Positions 1 through 5,105 of a stretch of 5,187 bases of DNA are shown here, piece by piece (the first letter of the stretch is position 1; each line of letters starts with the position of its first letter). Position numbers and translations under genes: made by a program. The stretch spans positions 1 to 5,187 of the forward strand of contig JAJDDS010000368.1 of NCBI GenBank assembly GCA_029260195.1, in the 5' to 3' direction. The notes under the pieces were generated by a model. That model was not told the DNA's origin. It searched no databases and worked only from the letters and a program-made list of their open reading frames with translations. This DNA is from Phycisphaerae bacterium. Its GTDB lineage: Bacteria > Planctomycetota > Phycisphaerae > UBA1845.

Positions 1-17
1 CTAGCAGCTTGTCGGAC
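1..17 (+). repeat. Left terminal inverted repeat of the IS1182-type element
   Basis: The sequence CTAGCAGCTTGTCGGAC pairs with the right end (1440-1456, which read inward on the minus strand is CTAGTACCCTGTCGGAC): 14 of 17 bases match, including the last eight. It lies at the 3' end of the transposase gene. Because it begins at the first base of the window, the true element end could lie further left. Confidence 0.7.
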
Positions 18-84
18 ATGAGGACTGCGGTTTCGACACGCCGATCTGTTTCCGCTTGCGCGGCCCTGTCAAACCTATGGTCAC

Positions 85-105
85 AATCGGATCGATGATC
101 CGGTT
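85..105. other. Hairpin in the 3' non-coding part of the IS
   Basis: A 9-bp inverted repeat (85-93 with 97-105) encloses a 3-base loop, GAT. Six core pairs (CGGATC/GATCCG) are perfect, followed by one T-G wobble and two A-T pairs. It lies downstream of the transposase stop on the minus strand and has no T tract on either side, so it is not a standard intrinsic terminator. It could insulate or end the transposase transcript; that is inference. Confidence 0.4.
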
Positions 106-177
106 CGGCGGCGAATCGTCGTTGGGGATGGGGTCGGGATCGAAGAAGGGCGACGCGGAGGACTCCCCCGGAATTGT

Positions 178-1398
178 TCAGGCGGTTTGGAGGGAGAATA
201 GCCGCTTGAAGTTGTAGGCCAGACACACGAGGCCCCAGTCGCCGCTGAATTTCTCGAAGCCGCGCAGCAAGGCCTGTCTATAGCCCATCACTTCCTTAAT
301 GATCCCGAAGACCGGCTCGACGGTGTGCTTGCGTTTTGCGTCGATGCGCCTGCCTTCCTCCGTGGAAAGCTTTTCTTTCATCGCAAGCAGTCTGGGATCC
401 GTGATGGTCTTCTCTGGACGGCCGGTCACCGATTCAGGCAGAAAGTCATAACGGCGTTGCGAATTGCCGGCGTTGCGACTGACCGCAACGTAAAGGTCGT
501 GGCCATTCTTCTCCATGCGTTCGATCCTGTCCGTGTTGGCGTAACCGGTATCCGCGAGCACCTTGTCCGGCGTGCCGACGGAAGCAGGAATGTTGTGGAC
601 CGCAGGTTCGAGTTCGTTGGCATCGCTCGCACACATTGTGACGTGATTGGATAGGATCCATTGCGATCCGTCGGCGTCCACCGCGGCTTGAGCGTTGCAC
701 GATTGCGTATAACCGTCACGATTGCTCTTTCGCATCAAGCGACTGTCGTGATCCGTCAGGTTGACTTGTTCGCGATCGTCCGGCGTGTCTTTGGGAAGGT
801 GGATTTCCCCGCGCTGGTGCTCCCGGCCTTCGCGCGTGCAAACCTTCTCTTCGTATTCGGGCTGCTCCGCCAAGGCGCGATCTATTGCCTTGTTTTCAAG
901 GTATTCACGTGCTGCCTGGATTTTCTTTTTCAGATTCTCGCGACGAGCGATTTCTTGGGGAATCGACTGGCCACTGTCATCATCATGGCGATCTGCTTTC
1001 TCAGCCCGCTCCATGAGATCCTTGATGTCCGCTTCGAGCTGGAGCTCCAACTGCTTGGCTCGATCATAACGAACATTCCTGTTCTTGGACGCGTTGGCTT
1101 TGATGTGCGTGTCGGCCGTCAGAAATCGAACAGCCACGTCTCGATAGGTCGCACGTTCGATGCGCCTGGAGGAGAACGTGCCGTTGGCGTAGCAGTAGAT
1201 GAGCGGTTGCAGCATCATCTTCGGCGGGTATTGCTCCGAGCCGCAGCCCCGCCGGTTGACCTTCAGCCCCGGAAGATCCATCCCCGCGACCGACTCGATG
1301 ATGAAGTGGACCATGTCTTCATCCGGCACCCACTCACGCAGGTCCGGCGGCAGCAGCATGGGCGTGTCCCGATCAACGTTCACGAATCTGGTAGCCAT
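178..1398 (-). CDS. IS1182-family transposase with internal deletion, probably inactive
   Basis: This 406-residue protein is a DDE-type transposase of the IS1182 family, which cuts and joins the element's ends. The N-terminal domain (residues 1-95) holds family-typical stretches such as YPPKMML (57-63) and SSRRIERATYRDVAVR (76-91). A charged, probably helical region spans about 108-200. DADGSQ follows near the middle. The second catalytic Asp is D283 in VLADTGYAN, and the Glu is E361 in KHTVEPVFGIIKE. The usual segment between 'LTxDTHPDHDTICxFRR' and 'VDGTHIKANAS' is missing: residues 92-105 read FLTADTHIKANASK, so about 40 residues including the first catalytic Asp are gone. The join sits on ACGCAC (1105-1110), which would be present at both parental sites. 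The start ATG (1396-1398) is supported by the conserved N-terminus; I see no clear Shine-Dalgarno sequence. The reading frame stays open, so a truncated protein could still be made. Confidence 0.88.
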   Translation of the reverse strand: MATRFVNVDRDTPMLLPPDLREWVPDEDMVHFIIESVAGMDLPGLKVNRRGCGSEQYPPKMMLQPLIYCYANGTFSSRRIERATYRDVAVRFLTADTHIKANASKNRNVRYDRAKQLELQLEADIKDLMERAEKADRHDDDSGQSIPQEIARRENLKKKIQAAREYLENKAIDRALAEQPEYEEKVCTREGREHQRGEIHLPKDTPDDREQVNLTDHDSRLMRKSNRDGYTQSCNAQAAVDADGSQWILSNHVTMCASDANELEPAVHNIPASVGTPDKVLADTGYANTDRIERMEKNGHDLYVAVSRNAGNSQRRYDFLPESVTGRPEKTITDPRLLAMKEKLSTEEGRRIDAKRKHTVEPVFGIIKEVMGYRQALLRGFEKFSGDWGLVCLAYNFKRLFSLQTA

Positions 1399-1439
1399 GC
1401 GATGAGGATACCCACCGCCCCAGAAAACGCACGAAAAAA

Positions 1440-1456
1440 GTCCGACAGGGTACTAG
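1440..1456 (-). repeat. Right terminal inverted repeat of the IS1182-type element
   Basis: This is the partner of the repeat at 1-17. The inner eight bases (1440-1447, GTCCGACA) are exactly complementary to 10-17, and the outer end is CTAG (1453-1456). It lies about 40 bp upstream of the transposase start, as expected for the promoter-proximal end. Confidence 0.72.
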
Positions 1457-1465
1457 GTGTGCAAC

Positions 1466-1485
1466 CGCCTACCGAGAGGTAGGCG
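1466..1485. other. Perfect 8-bp hairpin with GAGA loop beside the IS end
   Basis: CGCCTACC (1466-1473) is exactly complementary to GGTAGGCG (1478-1485), with GAGA between them; on the plus strand this is a GNRA-type tetraloop. It begins 9 bp outside the IS and overlaps the last codons and stop of the hicB remnant (minus strand). No T tract follows on either strand, so a factor-independent terminator is not supported, though it could be the core of one split by the insertion. Confidence 0.5.
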
Positions 1486-1733
1486 TGATGGGCAGCGAAT
1501 CCAACTCAGCCTTTGGCGAGCGCTCGCGCAGAGCGAGGTCCCTTCGGGCGGCCATGGGTCCCGCGATGGCGTCCACCACGACTTCGCGGGCCTCGTCCTT
1601 GGTCTGCCCCCGGGGAGATTGCGCCGGGGATTTCGGGGACGGTGGCGGTCCGCCAGCCGTCCGATCCGTGTTCGCAGATGATTGTTTGTTCCGATTGTAT
1701 GTTCCGGCAGCGTGTGGAATCCTCTACTTTCAT
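1469..1733 (-). pseudogene. hicB: HicB-like antitoxin remnant, frameshifted
   Basis: HicB proteins are antitoxins that bind and neutralise the HicA RNase and usually repress their own operon. Read from ATG at 1731-1733, the frame gives a HicB-type core: TIICEHGSDGWRTATVPEIP followed by GAISPG, matching the family pattern 'DGW.A.VPE.PG..S.G'. The expected continuation, QTKDEAREVVVDAIAGPMA then ARRDLAL, lies in another frame and runs to a TAG at 1469-1471. The switch maps to the C5G4 tract at 1607-1615, where one extra base would explain it. The start is supported by AAGG five bases upstream (plus-strand 1739-1742). Without the shift the protein would be about 88 residues. I find no hicA on either side; the IS lies 12 bp past the stop. 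A base-calling error in the homopolymer tract is the main alternative to real decay. The family call is moderately sure. Confidence 0.6.
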
Positions 1734-1738
1734 GTACA

Positions 1739-1742
1739 CCTT
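1739..1742 (-). promoter_or_regulatory. Ribosome binding site of the hicB remnant
   Basis: AAGG on the minus strand stands five bases before the ATG at 1731-1733. It favours this start over in-frame upstream codons that would add residues before the HicB fold. Confidence 0.4.
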
Positions 1743-1807
1743 ATCGACAGCCAGGGAAAGGTCCGGTAAACCTCTCATCCGTGACGTAATTCTGTTTCAG
1801 TTGCAGC

Positions 1808-1811
1808 GGAG
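1808..1811 (+). promoter_or_regulatory. Ribosome binding site of mntA
   Basis: GGAG lies nine bases before ATG 1821 and six before an in-frame TTG at 1818. I prefer the ATG; the difference is one residue. The 87 bp between the divergent hicB remnant and mntA (1734-1820) should hold both promoters, but I see no convincing -35/-10 pair or operator palindrome there. Confidence 0.5.
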
Positions 1812-1820
1812 TGAGAGTTG

Positions 1821-2126
1821 ATGATACGCTCGCTTATCGGGATGGACCCGGACCGAATCGTCGGATTCTGCCGAAAATGGCGGATCCAGGAGTTCTCGTT
1901 GTTGGGATCGATTCTACGGGACGATTTTCGCCCGGACAGCGACGCGGATGTGCTGGTCGAATTCGAGCTGGATCATCCGCGGAGCCTGTTCGACGTGACG
2001 GACATGGAGGATGAGTTACGCGAATTGTTCGGACGCGATGTCGACTTGGTCATGAAGGGTGGCTTGCGGAACCCGTTCCGACTGCGAGAGATTCTGAGCA
2101 CGCGGCAGATCGTCTATGCAGCCTGA
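1821..2126 (+). CDS. mntA: MntA-type minimal nucleotidyltransferase antitoxin
   Basis: The 101-residue product is a minimal nucleotidyltransferase (MNT) of the type paired with HEPN toxins. In the studied Shewanella pair, MntA transfers AMP groups to a tyrosine of HepT and so silences it. The hallmark motif is complete: G29-S30, ten residues, then D41-A-D43 (within RPDSDADVLVEF), and the third metal-binding Asp is D75 in GRDVDLV. The C-terminal part (NPFRLREILSTRQIVYAA) also follows the family pattern. Length is normal. Its stop (2124-2126) overlaps the hepT start (ATG 2116-2118) by 11 bp, the usual coupled arrangement, with antitoxin first. Nothing in this gene looks broken, in contrast to its partner, so it may be a surviving antitoxin whose target has been altered. 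Confidence 0.9.
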   Translation: MIRSLIGMDPDRIVGFCRKWRIQEFSLLGSILRDDFRPDSDADVLVEFELDHPRSLFDVTDMEDELRELFGRDVDLVMKGGLRNPFRLREILSTRQIVYAA

Positions 2127-2664
2127 AGCCTCGGATGCCGGTTACCTTTGGGATATGCTGGAGTCGGCGCAGAGTGTGCGCGGAATGATCGAGGGTAAGC
2201 TGTTCGCTCAGTATTCGGCGGATCGCAAAACCCGCCGGGCTGTGGAACGCGAGTTCGAGATCACCGGCGGAGCAGCCTGGAAAGTGTCCCAGGAATTCCG
2301 TGAGGCCCATCCCGAGGGTGTGGCCATACTTGGTGGCTGGGGACAATTCGTCCTTCCAGACTTCAAGTGCATTGGGCCCAGGCAGCTCGTCTGCCTGTGT
2401 TTTTGCGAGGGTGCCGTGCGAAGCACTGGCGGACAAGCCGCCCGTGGCACCCGTCCCACACGATGCCAAGAAAAATGGCCACACCCCCACCCCGAGATTC
2501 CTTGGCGCAAGATCATCGCGCAGCGGCACAAGTTGGCACATGAGCATGCGGAGATTCTGGATGAAATGGTCTGGCGCGTAGCGGCCGCTCACGTGCCGGA
2601 ACTCATCGACTGCCTTTCCCCGCTCGTCAAGGCACCTCCTGAGGGACCCTCGACGAACGCCTGA
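2116..2664 (+). CDS. hepT: HepT-type HEPN toxin (DUF86) interrupted in frame by a 169-bp element
   Basis: HepT is a HEPN-fold RNase-type toxin controlled by MntA. Residues 7-67 (DAGYLWDMLESAQ to VSQEFREAHPE) and 128-175 (IPWRKIIAQRHKLAHEH onward to the ELIDCLSP region) together make an ordinary HepT of 122 residues. Between them, residues 68-127 come from an inserted element plus its target duplication: 180 bp, 60 codons, no stop. HPE occurs on both sides of the insert (H65-E67 and H125-E127). The active-site motif RX4H is present as R137 to H142, but the family's RX4HXY tyrosine, the residue AMPylated by MntA, is replaced by H144 (HEH instead of HEY). The insert falls in the loop before the catalytic helix, so the product may be misfolded, though full-length translation is possible. 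I infer that toxin activity is reduced or lost. Start ATG 2116 overlaps mntA. Confidence 0.87.
   Translation: MQPEASDAGYLWDMLESAQSVRGMIEGKLFAQYSADRKTRRAVEREFEITGGAAWKVSQEFREAHPEGVAILGGWGQFVLPDFKCIGPRQLVCLCFCEGAVRSTGGQAARGTRPTRCQEKWPHPHPEIPWRKIIAQRHKLAHEHAEILDEMVWRVAAAHVPELIDCLSPLVKAPPEGPSTNA
2306..2316 (+). repeat. Left copy of the target duplication flanking the hepT insertion
   Basis: CCCATCCCGAG here and CCCACCCCGAG at 2486-2496 match at 10 of 11 bases and bracket the inserted element. Removing one copy plus the element restores an uninterrupted HepT (AHPE joined to IPW), which is the strongest evidence that this is a true insertion. Confidence 0.78.
2317..2485. mobile_element. 169-bp MITE-like palindromic element inserted in hepT
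   Basis: The ends are perfect 11-bp inverted repeats, GGTGTGGCCAT (2317-2327) and ATGGCCACACC (2475-2485), each followed internally by CTTGG or its complement CCAAG with different spacing. There is no room for a transposase, so any movement needed one in trans. The interior is rich in hairpins: GGAC/GTCC at 2341-2353; CAGGCAG/CTGCCTG with a 5-base loop at 2379-2397; and a larger one with GGGTGC/GCACCC (2409-2414, 2447-2452) around CACTGGCGG/CCGCCCGTG (2424-2432, 2438-2446; one mismatch). The 11-bp duplication is of the size produced by IS4-type transposases, but I cannot identify the parent. The IS at 1-1456 has different ends and is not the source. Confidence 0.77.
2486..2496 (+). repeat. 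Right copy of the target duplication flanking the hepT insertion
   Basis: CCCACCCCGAG differs from the left copy (2306-2316) by one T-to-C change, suggesting the insertion is old enough to have gained a substitution. The reading frame resumes at once with IPWRKII of HepT. Confidence 0.75.
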
Positions 2665-2685
2665 CAGCCACGAACCGACGTTCCT

Positions 2686-4260
2686 ATGTACAGACTCTTC
2701 CTCACCCTCCGTTACCTCCGCAAACGCCGAATCGCGATCTTCGCGGTGATCAGCGTGTGGCTGTGCGTAGCCATGGAGGTGATCGTCATCAGCGTGATGG
2801 GCGGCTTTTTGGACACGCTGAAGGAGCGTTCGCGGGGTCTCCTGAGCGACATCGTCGTGGACAACGCATCGCTGGTCGGGTTCCCGCTGTATCAGGAATT
2901 CATCGACCATCTCAATCGCGAGATCCCGGACCTCGTCGCCGCCGCCACACCGGTGATTTACAACTACGGGATCGTTCGGGTGGGAAGCGAATCATTCACG
3001 AAGCCGGTGCGAATGGTGGGCATCCGGTTGGACGAGTACAAGCGGGTCAACGATTTCGGTAACAGCCTGTTCTACGACAAGTACTATCCCGGGACAACGA
3101 CGTTCAATCCGCAGCTCCAGCCGTTCGCCAGCTATTCGGACAACGAGATACCCAAACTGCCGCCGGATATGGAGGCTGCGTTCGAGCGGTGGCGGTCCGC
3201 GAACCCGAACGCGCCGGAACTGGAGAAATGGGAGCGGCGCGCTGGATACCGATTCCCCGGCCCCGGCGCCTACGAGAGCATCCACGATCGCCCCCCGGGG
3301 TACTACGGCGAGGAGGAGGATTTCGCGCCCGGCGTTATCGCCGGCGTGAACATCCTCTACCATCGCGACCGTAGCGGCGAAATTGTCCGCGAGGTCTGGC
3401 GAGGACACCAGTTGGTTCTGACTGTTATGCCGCTGACCCACGGCGGAAATCTTAGCGCCGAAGGCGCGACGATGTCTGTCGTGCGCTTGGCCGATGACTC
3501 GCGCACGCGCGTCTATGAGATCGACAGCATGTGTGTCTACATCGATTTCAACCGGCTGCAGGAATGGCTGGCCATGGCGCCGGCGGAGTTGGAGTATGGT
3601 GGATTCACCCACGCCCGGGCGTCGCAAGTGCTGGTCAGCCTAGTCGACGGGGTGGACCTGAAGACGGCGCGGGAGCGTGTGGAGCTGGAGTGGCAGCAGT
3701 TTCTGCTGGGTTGGGAGGGCCCGCTGACGGGGGAGGATATCGACCAACTCAGCGTCGTTATGGTTGAAACCTGGGAGGAGCGGCAGGTTCAATTCATCGC
3801 CGCCGTCGAGAAGGAGAAGATATTGGTCACGCTGTTGTTTGGCGTGATTTCGCTGGTGGCTGTGGTTCTGATAGGGTGCATCTTCTGGATGATCGTCTAT
3901 CAGAAGACGCGGGATATCGGCGTCATAAAGAGCGTCGGCGCGTCGTCAGGGGGGGTGGCGATGGTGTTCGTCGGGTTCGGCGTCGCAGTGGGTGTTTTGG
4001 GCGCGATCCTGGGGACGACGACCGGGACGGTGTTCGTCTGGTACATCAACGATATCCAGGACTTTCTGGTCTCGATCCACCCGCAGTTGCGCGTGTGGAG
4101 TCCGGACGTCTATACGTTTGACCGGATCCCCAATGTCGTGAAAGTCCCCGAAGTCGCGTGGATCAGCGTCGTGGCGGTGGCTGCTTCGATTCTGGGCGCG
4201 TTGATCCCCGCGACCATCGCCGGACGAGTGTGGCCTGTGGCGGCGTTGCGCTATGAGTAG
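2686..4260 (+). CDS. FtsX/LolC-family ABC transporter permease
   Basis: The 524-residue inner-membrane permease has the MacB/LolCE topology. A basic N-terminus (LRYLRKRRI) leads into the first membrane helix (about 16-38), then a large periplasmic domain (about 42-375), then three helices at about 379-405, 424-453 and 491-512. The cytoplasmic motif YQKTRDIGVIKSVGAS (405-420) is the typical contact with the ATPase, and the C-terminus VAALRYE is the usual family ending. With the ATPase at 4346 it probably extracts or moves lipoproteins or other lipid-linked cargo. It is more than 100 residues longer than E. coli LolC/LolE; most of the excess is a Pro- and charge-rich stretch at about 147-219. 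Only one permease gene is visible, so it may act as a homodimer. The start is ATG 2686, 21 bp after hepT; no good Shine-Dalgarno is seen, but no other in-frame start lies between it and the preceding in-frame stop at 2662. LolC versus another FtsX-type exporter is not settled. Confidence 0.88.
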   Translation: MYRLFLTLRYLRKRRIAIFAVISVWLCVAMEVIVISVMGGFLDTLKERSRGLLSDIVVDNASLVGFPLYQEFIDHLNREIPDLVAAATPVIYNYGIVRVGSESFTKPVRMVGIRLDEYKRVNDFGNSLFYDKYYPGTTTFNPQLQPFASYSDNEIPKLPPDMEAAFERWRSANPNAPELEKWERRAGYRFPGPGAYESIHDRPPGYYGEEEDFAPGVIAGVNILYHRDRSGEIVREVWRGHQLVLTVMPLTHGGNLSAEGATMSVVRLADDSRTRVYEIDSMCVYIDFNRLQEWLAMAPAELEYGGFTHARASQVLVSLVDGVDLKTARERVELEWQQFLLGWEGPLTGEDIDQLSVVMVETWEERQVQFIAAVEKEKILVTLLFGVISLVAVVLIGCIFWMIVYQKTRDIGVIKSVGASSGGVAMVFVGFGVAVGVLGAILGTTTGTVFVWYINDIQDFLVSIHPQLRVWSPDVYTFDRIPNVVKVPEVAWISVVAVAASILGALIPATIAGRVWPVAALRYE

Positions 4261-4266
4261 GGGGAA

Positions 4267-4353
4267 ATGGCGAACAGCGAATTCAGAGTGAAGGAATCGG
4301 GGCGGCGCGTTTCGCTATTCGACAATTTAGATTCTCAAGGGTTCCATGAGTAG
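4267..4353 (+). other. 28-codon open frame bridging permease and ATPase genes
   Basis: ATG 4267 opens a 28-codon frame ending in TAG 4351-4353 that overlaps the ATPase start by 8 bp. It is in the same frame as the permease, beginning two codons after its stop. A G-rich tract (4260-4264) precedes it but is too close for a good ribosome site. The peptide (starting MANSEFRVKESGRR) resembles nothing I know. It could help couple translation to the ATPase gene or be chance; I do not call it a gene. Confidence 0.2.
4337..4341 (+). promoter_or_regulatory. Ribosome binding site of the ATPase gene
   Basis: AAGGG ends four bases before ATG 4346, a little close but purine-rich. It supports that start, which also gives the usual short N-terminus before the first strand of the ABC domain. 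Confidence 0.45.
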
Positions 4354-5041
4354 TTTTTTGCTGAAAGCAGATTCGATTCAGAAGTCCTACCCGATGGGCG
4401 CCGAGCCGTTGAAGGTGCTGCGCGGAGCGTCGCTGACGGTTCGTCGGGGCGAGTTTGTGGCGATCATGGGCGCGAGCGGATCGGGTAAGAGCACGCTGCT
4501 GCACATCGTCGGGGCGCTCGACGTGCCCGATGCGGGTCGTGTGGTTTTTGACGGTGATGACGTTTTTGAACGCCCGACCAGGTTCCGCGAGCGGATGCGC
4601 TGTGAGCATGTGGGTTTCGTGTTTCAGTTCTATCACTTGCTGCCGGAGTTGAACGTTTTGGAGAACGTCTTGTTCCCGCGGATGGTCAGGAAGTCGGTTC
4701 TCGGCTGGCTGGGTGAGCGCGCGGAGGCCCGAAGATCGGCCTGTGAGGTTCTGGAGCAGGTTCAATTGTCGCATCGTGTAAACCACCGTCCCAACGAGCT
4801 TTCCGGCGGCGAACGGCAGCGGGTGGCCATCGCGCGGGCGTTGGTGAATCAGCCGCAACTCTTGCTTGCCGACGAACCAACCGGTAATCTGGACGCTAGA
4901 ATAGGTAAGGGAATCCTGGACTTGCTTTGCGGCTTGCACGATCGTGGGCAGACCATCGTGATGGTCACCCACGACAGTCGGACTGCCGCGCGAGCCGACC
5001 GCTGTGTCATACTCGCTGAGGGGCGGATCAAGACCGATTGA
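4346..5041 (+). CDS. lolD: LolD-type ABC transporter ATPase
   Basis: This 231-residue cytoplasmic ATPase has every ABC motif: Walker A GASGSGKST (42-50), Q-loop Gln94 in FVFQFYHLLPELN, signature LSGGE (152-156), Walker B LLLADE (172-177), D-loop GNLD (180-183) and switch His209 in MVTHD. Length and the FYHLLPELNVLENV segment match the LolD/MacB/FtsE group, closest to LolD (E. coli LolD is about 233 residues). It should dimerise and drive the permease encoded 85 bp upstream, powering release of lipoproteins or a similar cargo from the inner membrane. Nothing looks broken. The order permease then ATPase, with no second permease afterwards, differs from E. coli lolCDE. No terminator follows within the 64 bp before the next gene. 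Confidence 0.9.
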   Translation: MSSFLLKADSIQKSYPMGAEPLKVLRGASLTVRRGEFVAIMGASGSGKSTLLHIVGALDVPDAGRVVFDGDDVFERPTRFRERMRCEHVGFVFQFYHLLPELNVLENVLFPRMVRKSVLGWLGERAEARRSACEVLEQVQLSHRVNHRPNELSGGERQRVAIARALVNQPQLLLADEPTGNLDARIGKGILDLLCGLHDRGQTIVMVTHDSRTAARADRCVILAEGRIKTD

Positions 5042-5092
5042 AACGAACAACCGTGTGCCCCACCTCGGAATCGATGAGGACCGTTTTGTTAA

Positions 5093-5097
5093 AGGAG
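5093..5097 (+). promoter_or_regulatory. Strong ribosome binding site of the last gene
   Basis: AGGAG, within AAAGGAGAGA (5091-5100), lies eight bases before ATG 5106. It is the best Shine-Dalgarno sequence in the window and fixes the start of the truncated gene. The rest of 5042-5090 shows no clear promoter or terminator. Confidence 0.65.
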
Positions 5098-5105
5098 AGA
5101 CGTTG

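Larger units (their letters stand above)
1..1456 (-). mobile_element. IS1182-family insertion sequence, internally deleted copy
   Basis: The element is bounded by imperfect terminal inverted repeats at 1-17 and 1440-1456 that match at 14 of 17 positions, with an uninterrupted inner core TGTCGGAC (10-17) and its complement (1440-1447). Both outer ends read CTAG, either a 4-bp target duplication or the outermost part of the repeat; this cannot be decided because the window begins at base 1. Between the repeats is one transposase gene on the minus strand (178-1398), about 40 bp of leader on its 5' side and 160 bp of non-coding DNA on its 3' side. At 1456 bp it is at the short end for the family, as expected given a deletion of roughly 40 codons in the transposase. 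The family call rests on the protein; the ends are seen directly. Confidence 0.82.

Noticed and set aside
661..1482. Long plus-strand open frame (273 codons) across the IS
   Set aside because: It is antisense to the well-supported transposase, has no family features, and has an amino-acid makeup typical of GC-rich shadow frames.
1517..1526. Perfect 10-bp palindrome CGAGCGCTCG
   Set aside because: It falls within the hicB remnant's coding sequence (Arg-Glu-Arg-Ser codons) and such short GC palindromes are expected by chance.
1743..1807. Promoter or operator between divergent hicB remnant and mntA
   Set aside because: A promoter must exist nearby, but no -35/-10 pair with sensible spacing and no convincing inverted repeat was seen.
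1818..1820. TTG as the start codon of mntA
   Set aside because: The adjacent ATG at 1821 is preferred with nine-base spacing from GGAG; TTG would add one residue without support.
2317..2485. The hepT insert as a trimmed copy of the IS at 1-1456
   Set aside because: The ends differ completely (GGTGTGGCCAT versus CTAG...TGTCGGAC), so the two elements are unrelated.
2050..2910. Minus-strand open frame of 286 codons opposite hepT and the permease start
   Set aside because: It runs across three recognised features including the inserted element, is rich in His, Arg and Asp as shadow frames are, and shows no domain.
2992..3627. Minus-strand open frame opposite the permease
   Set aside because: Shadow of the permease; the sense protein has clear membrane helices and a family ending, the antisense one nothing.
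5050..5090. Possible terminator after lolD (CCTC...GAGG with TTTTGTT downstream)
   Set aside because: The stem is only four pairs with a nine-base loop and the T run is separate from it; too weak to call.
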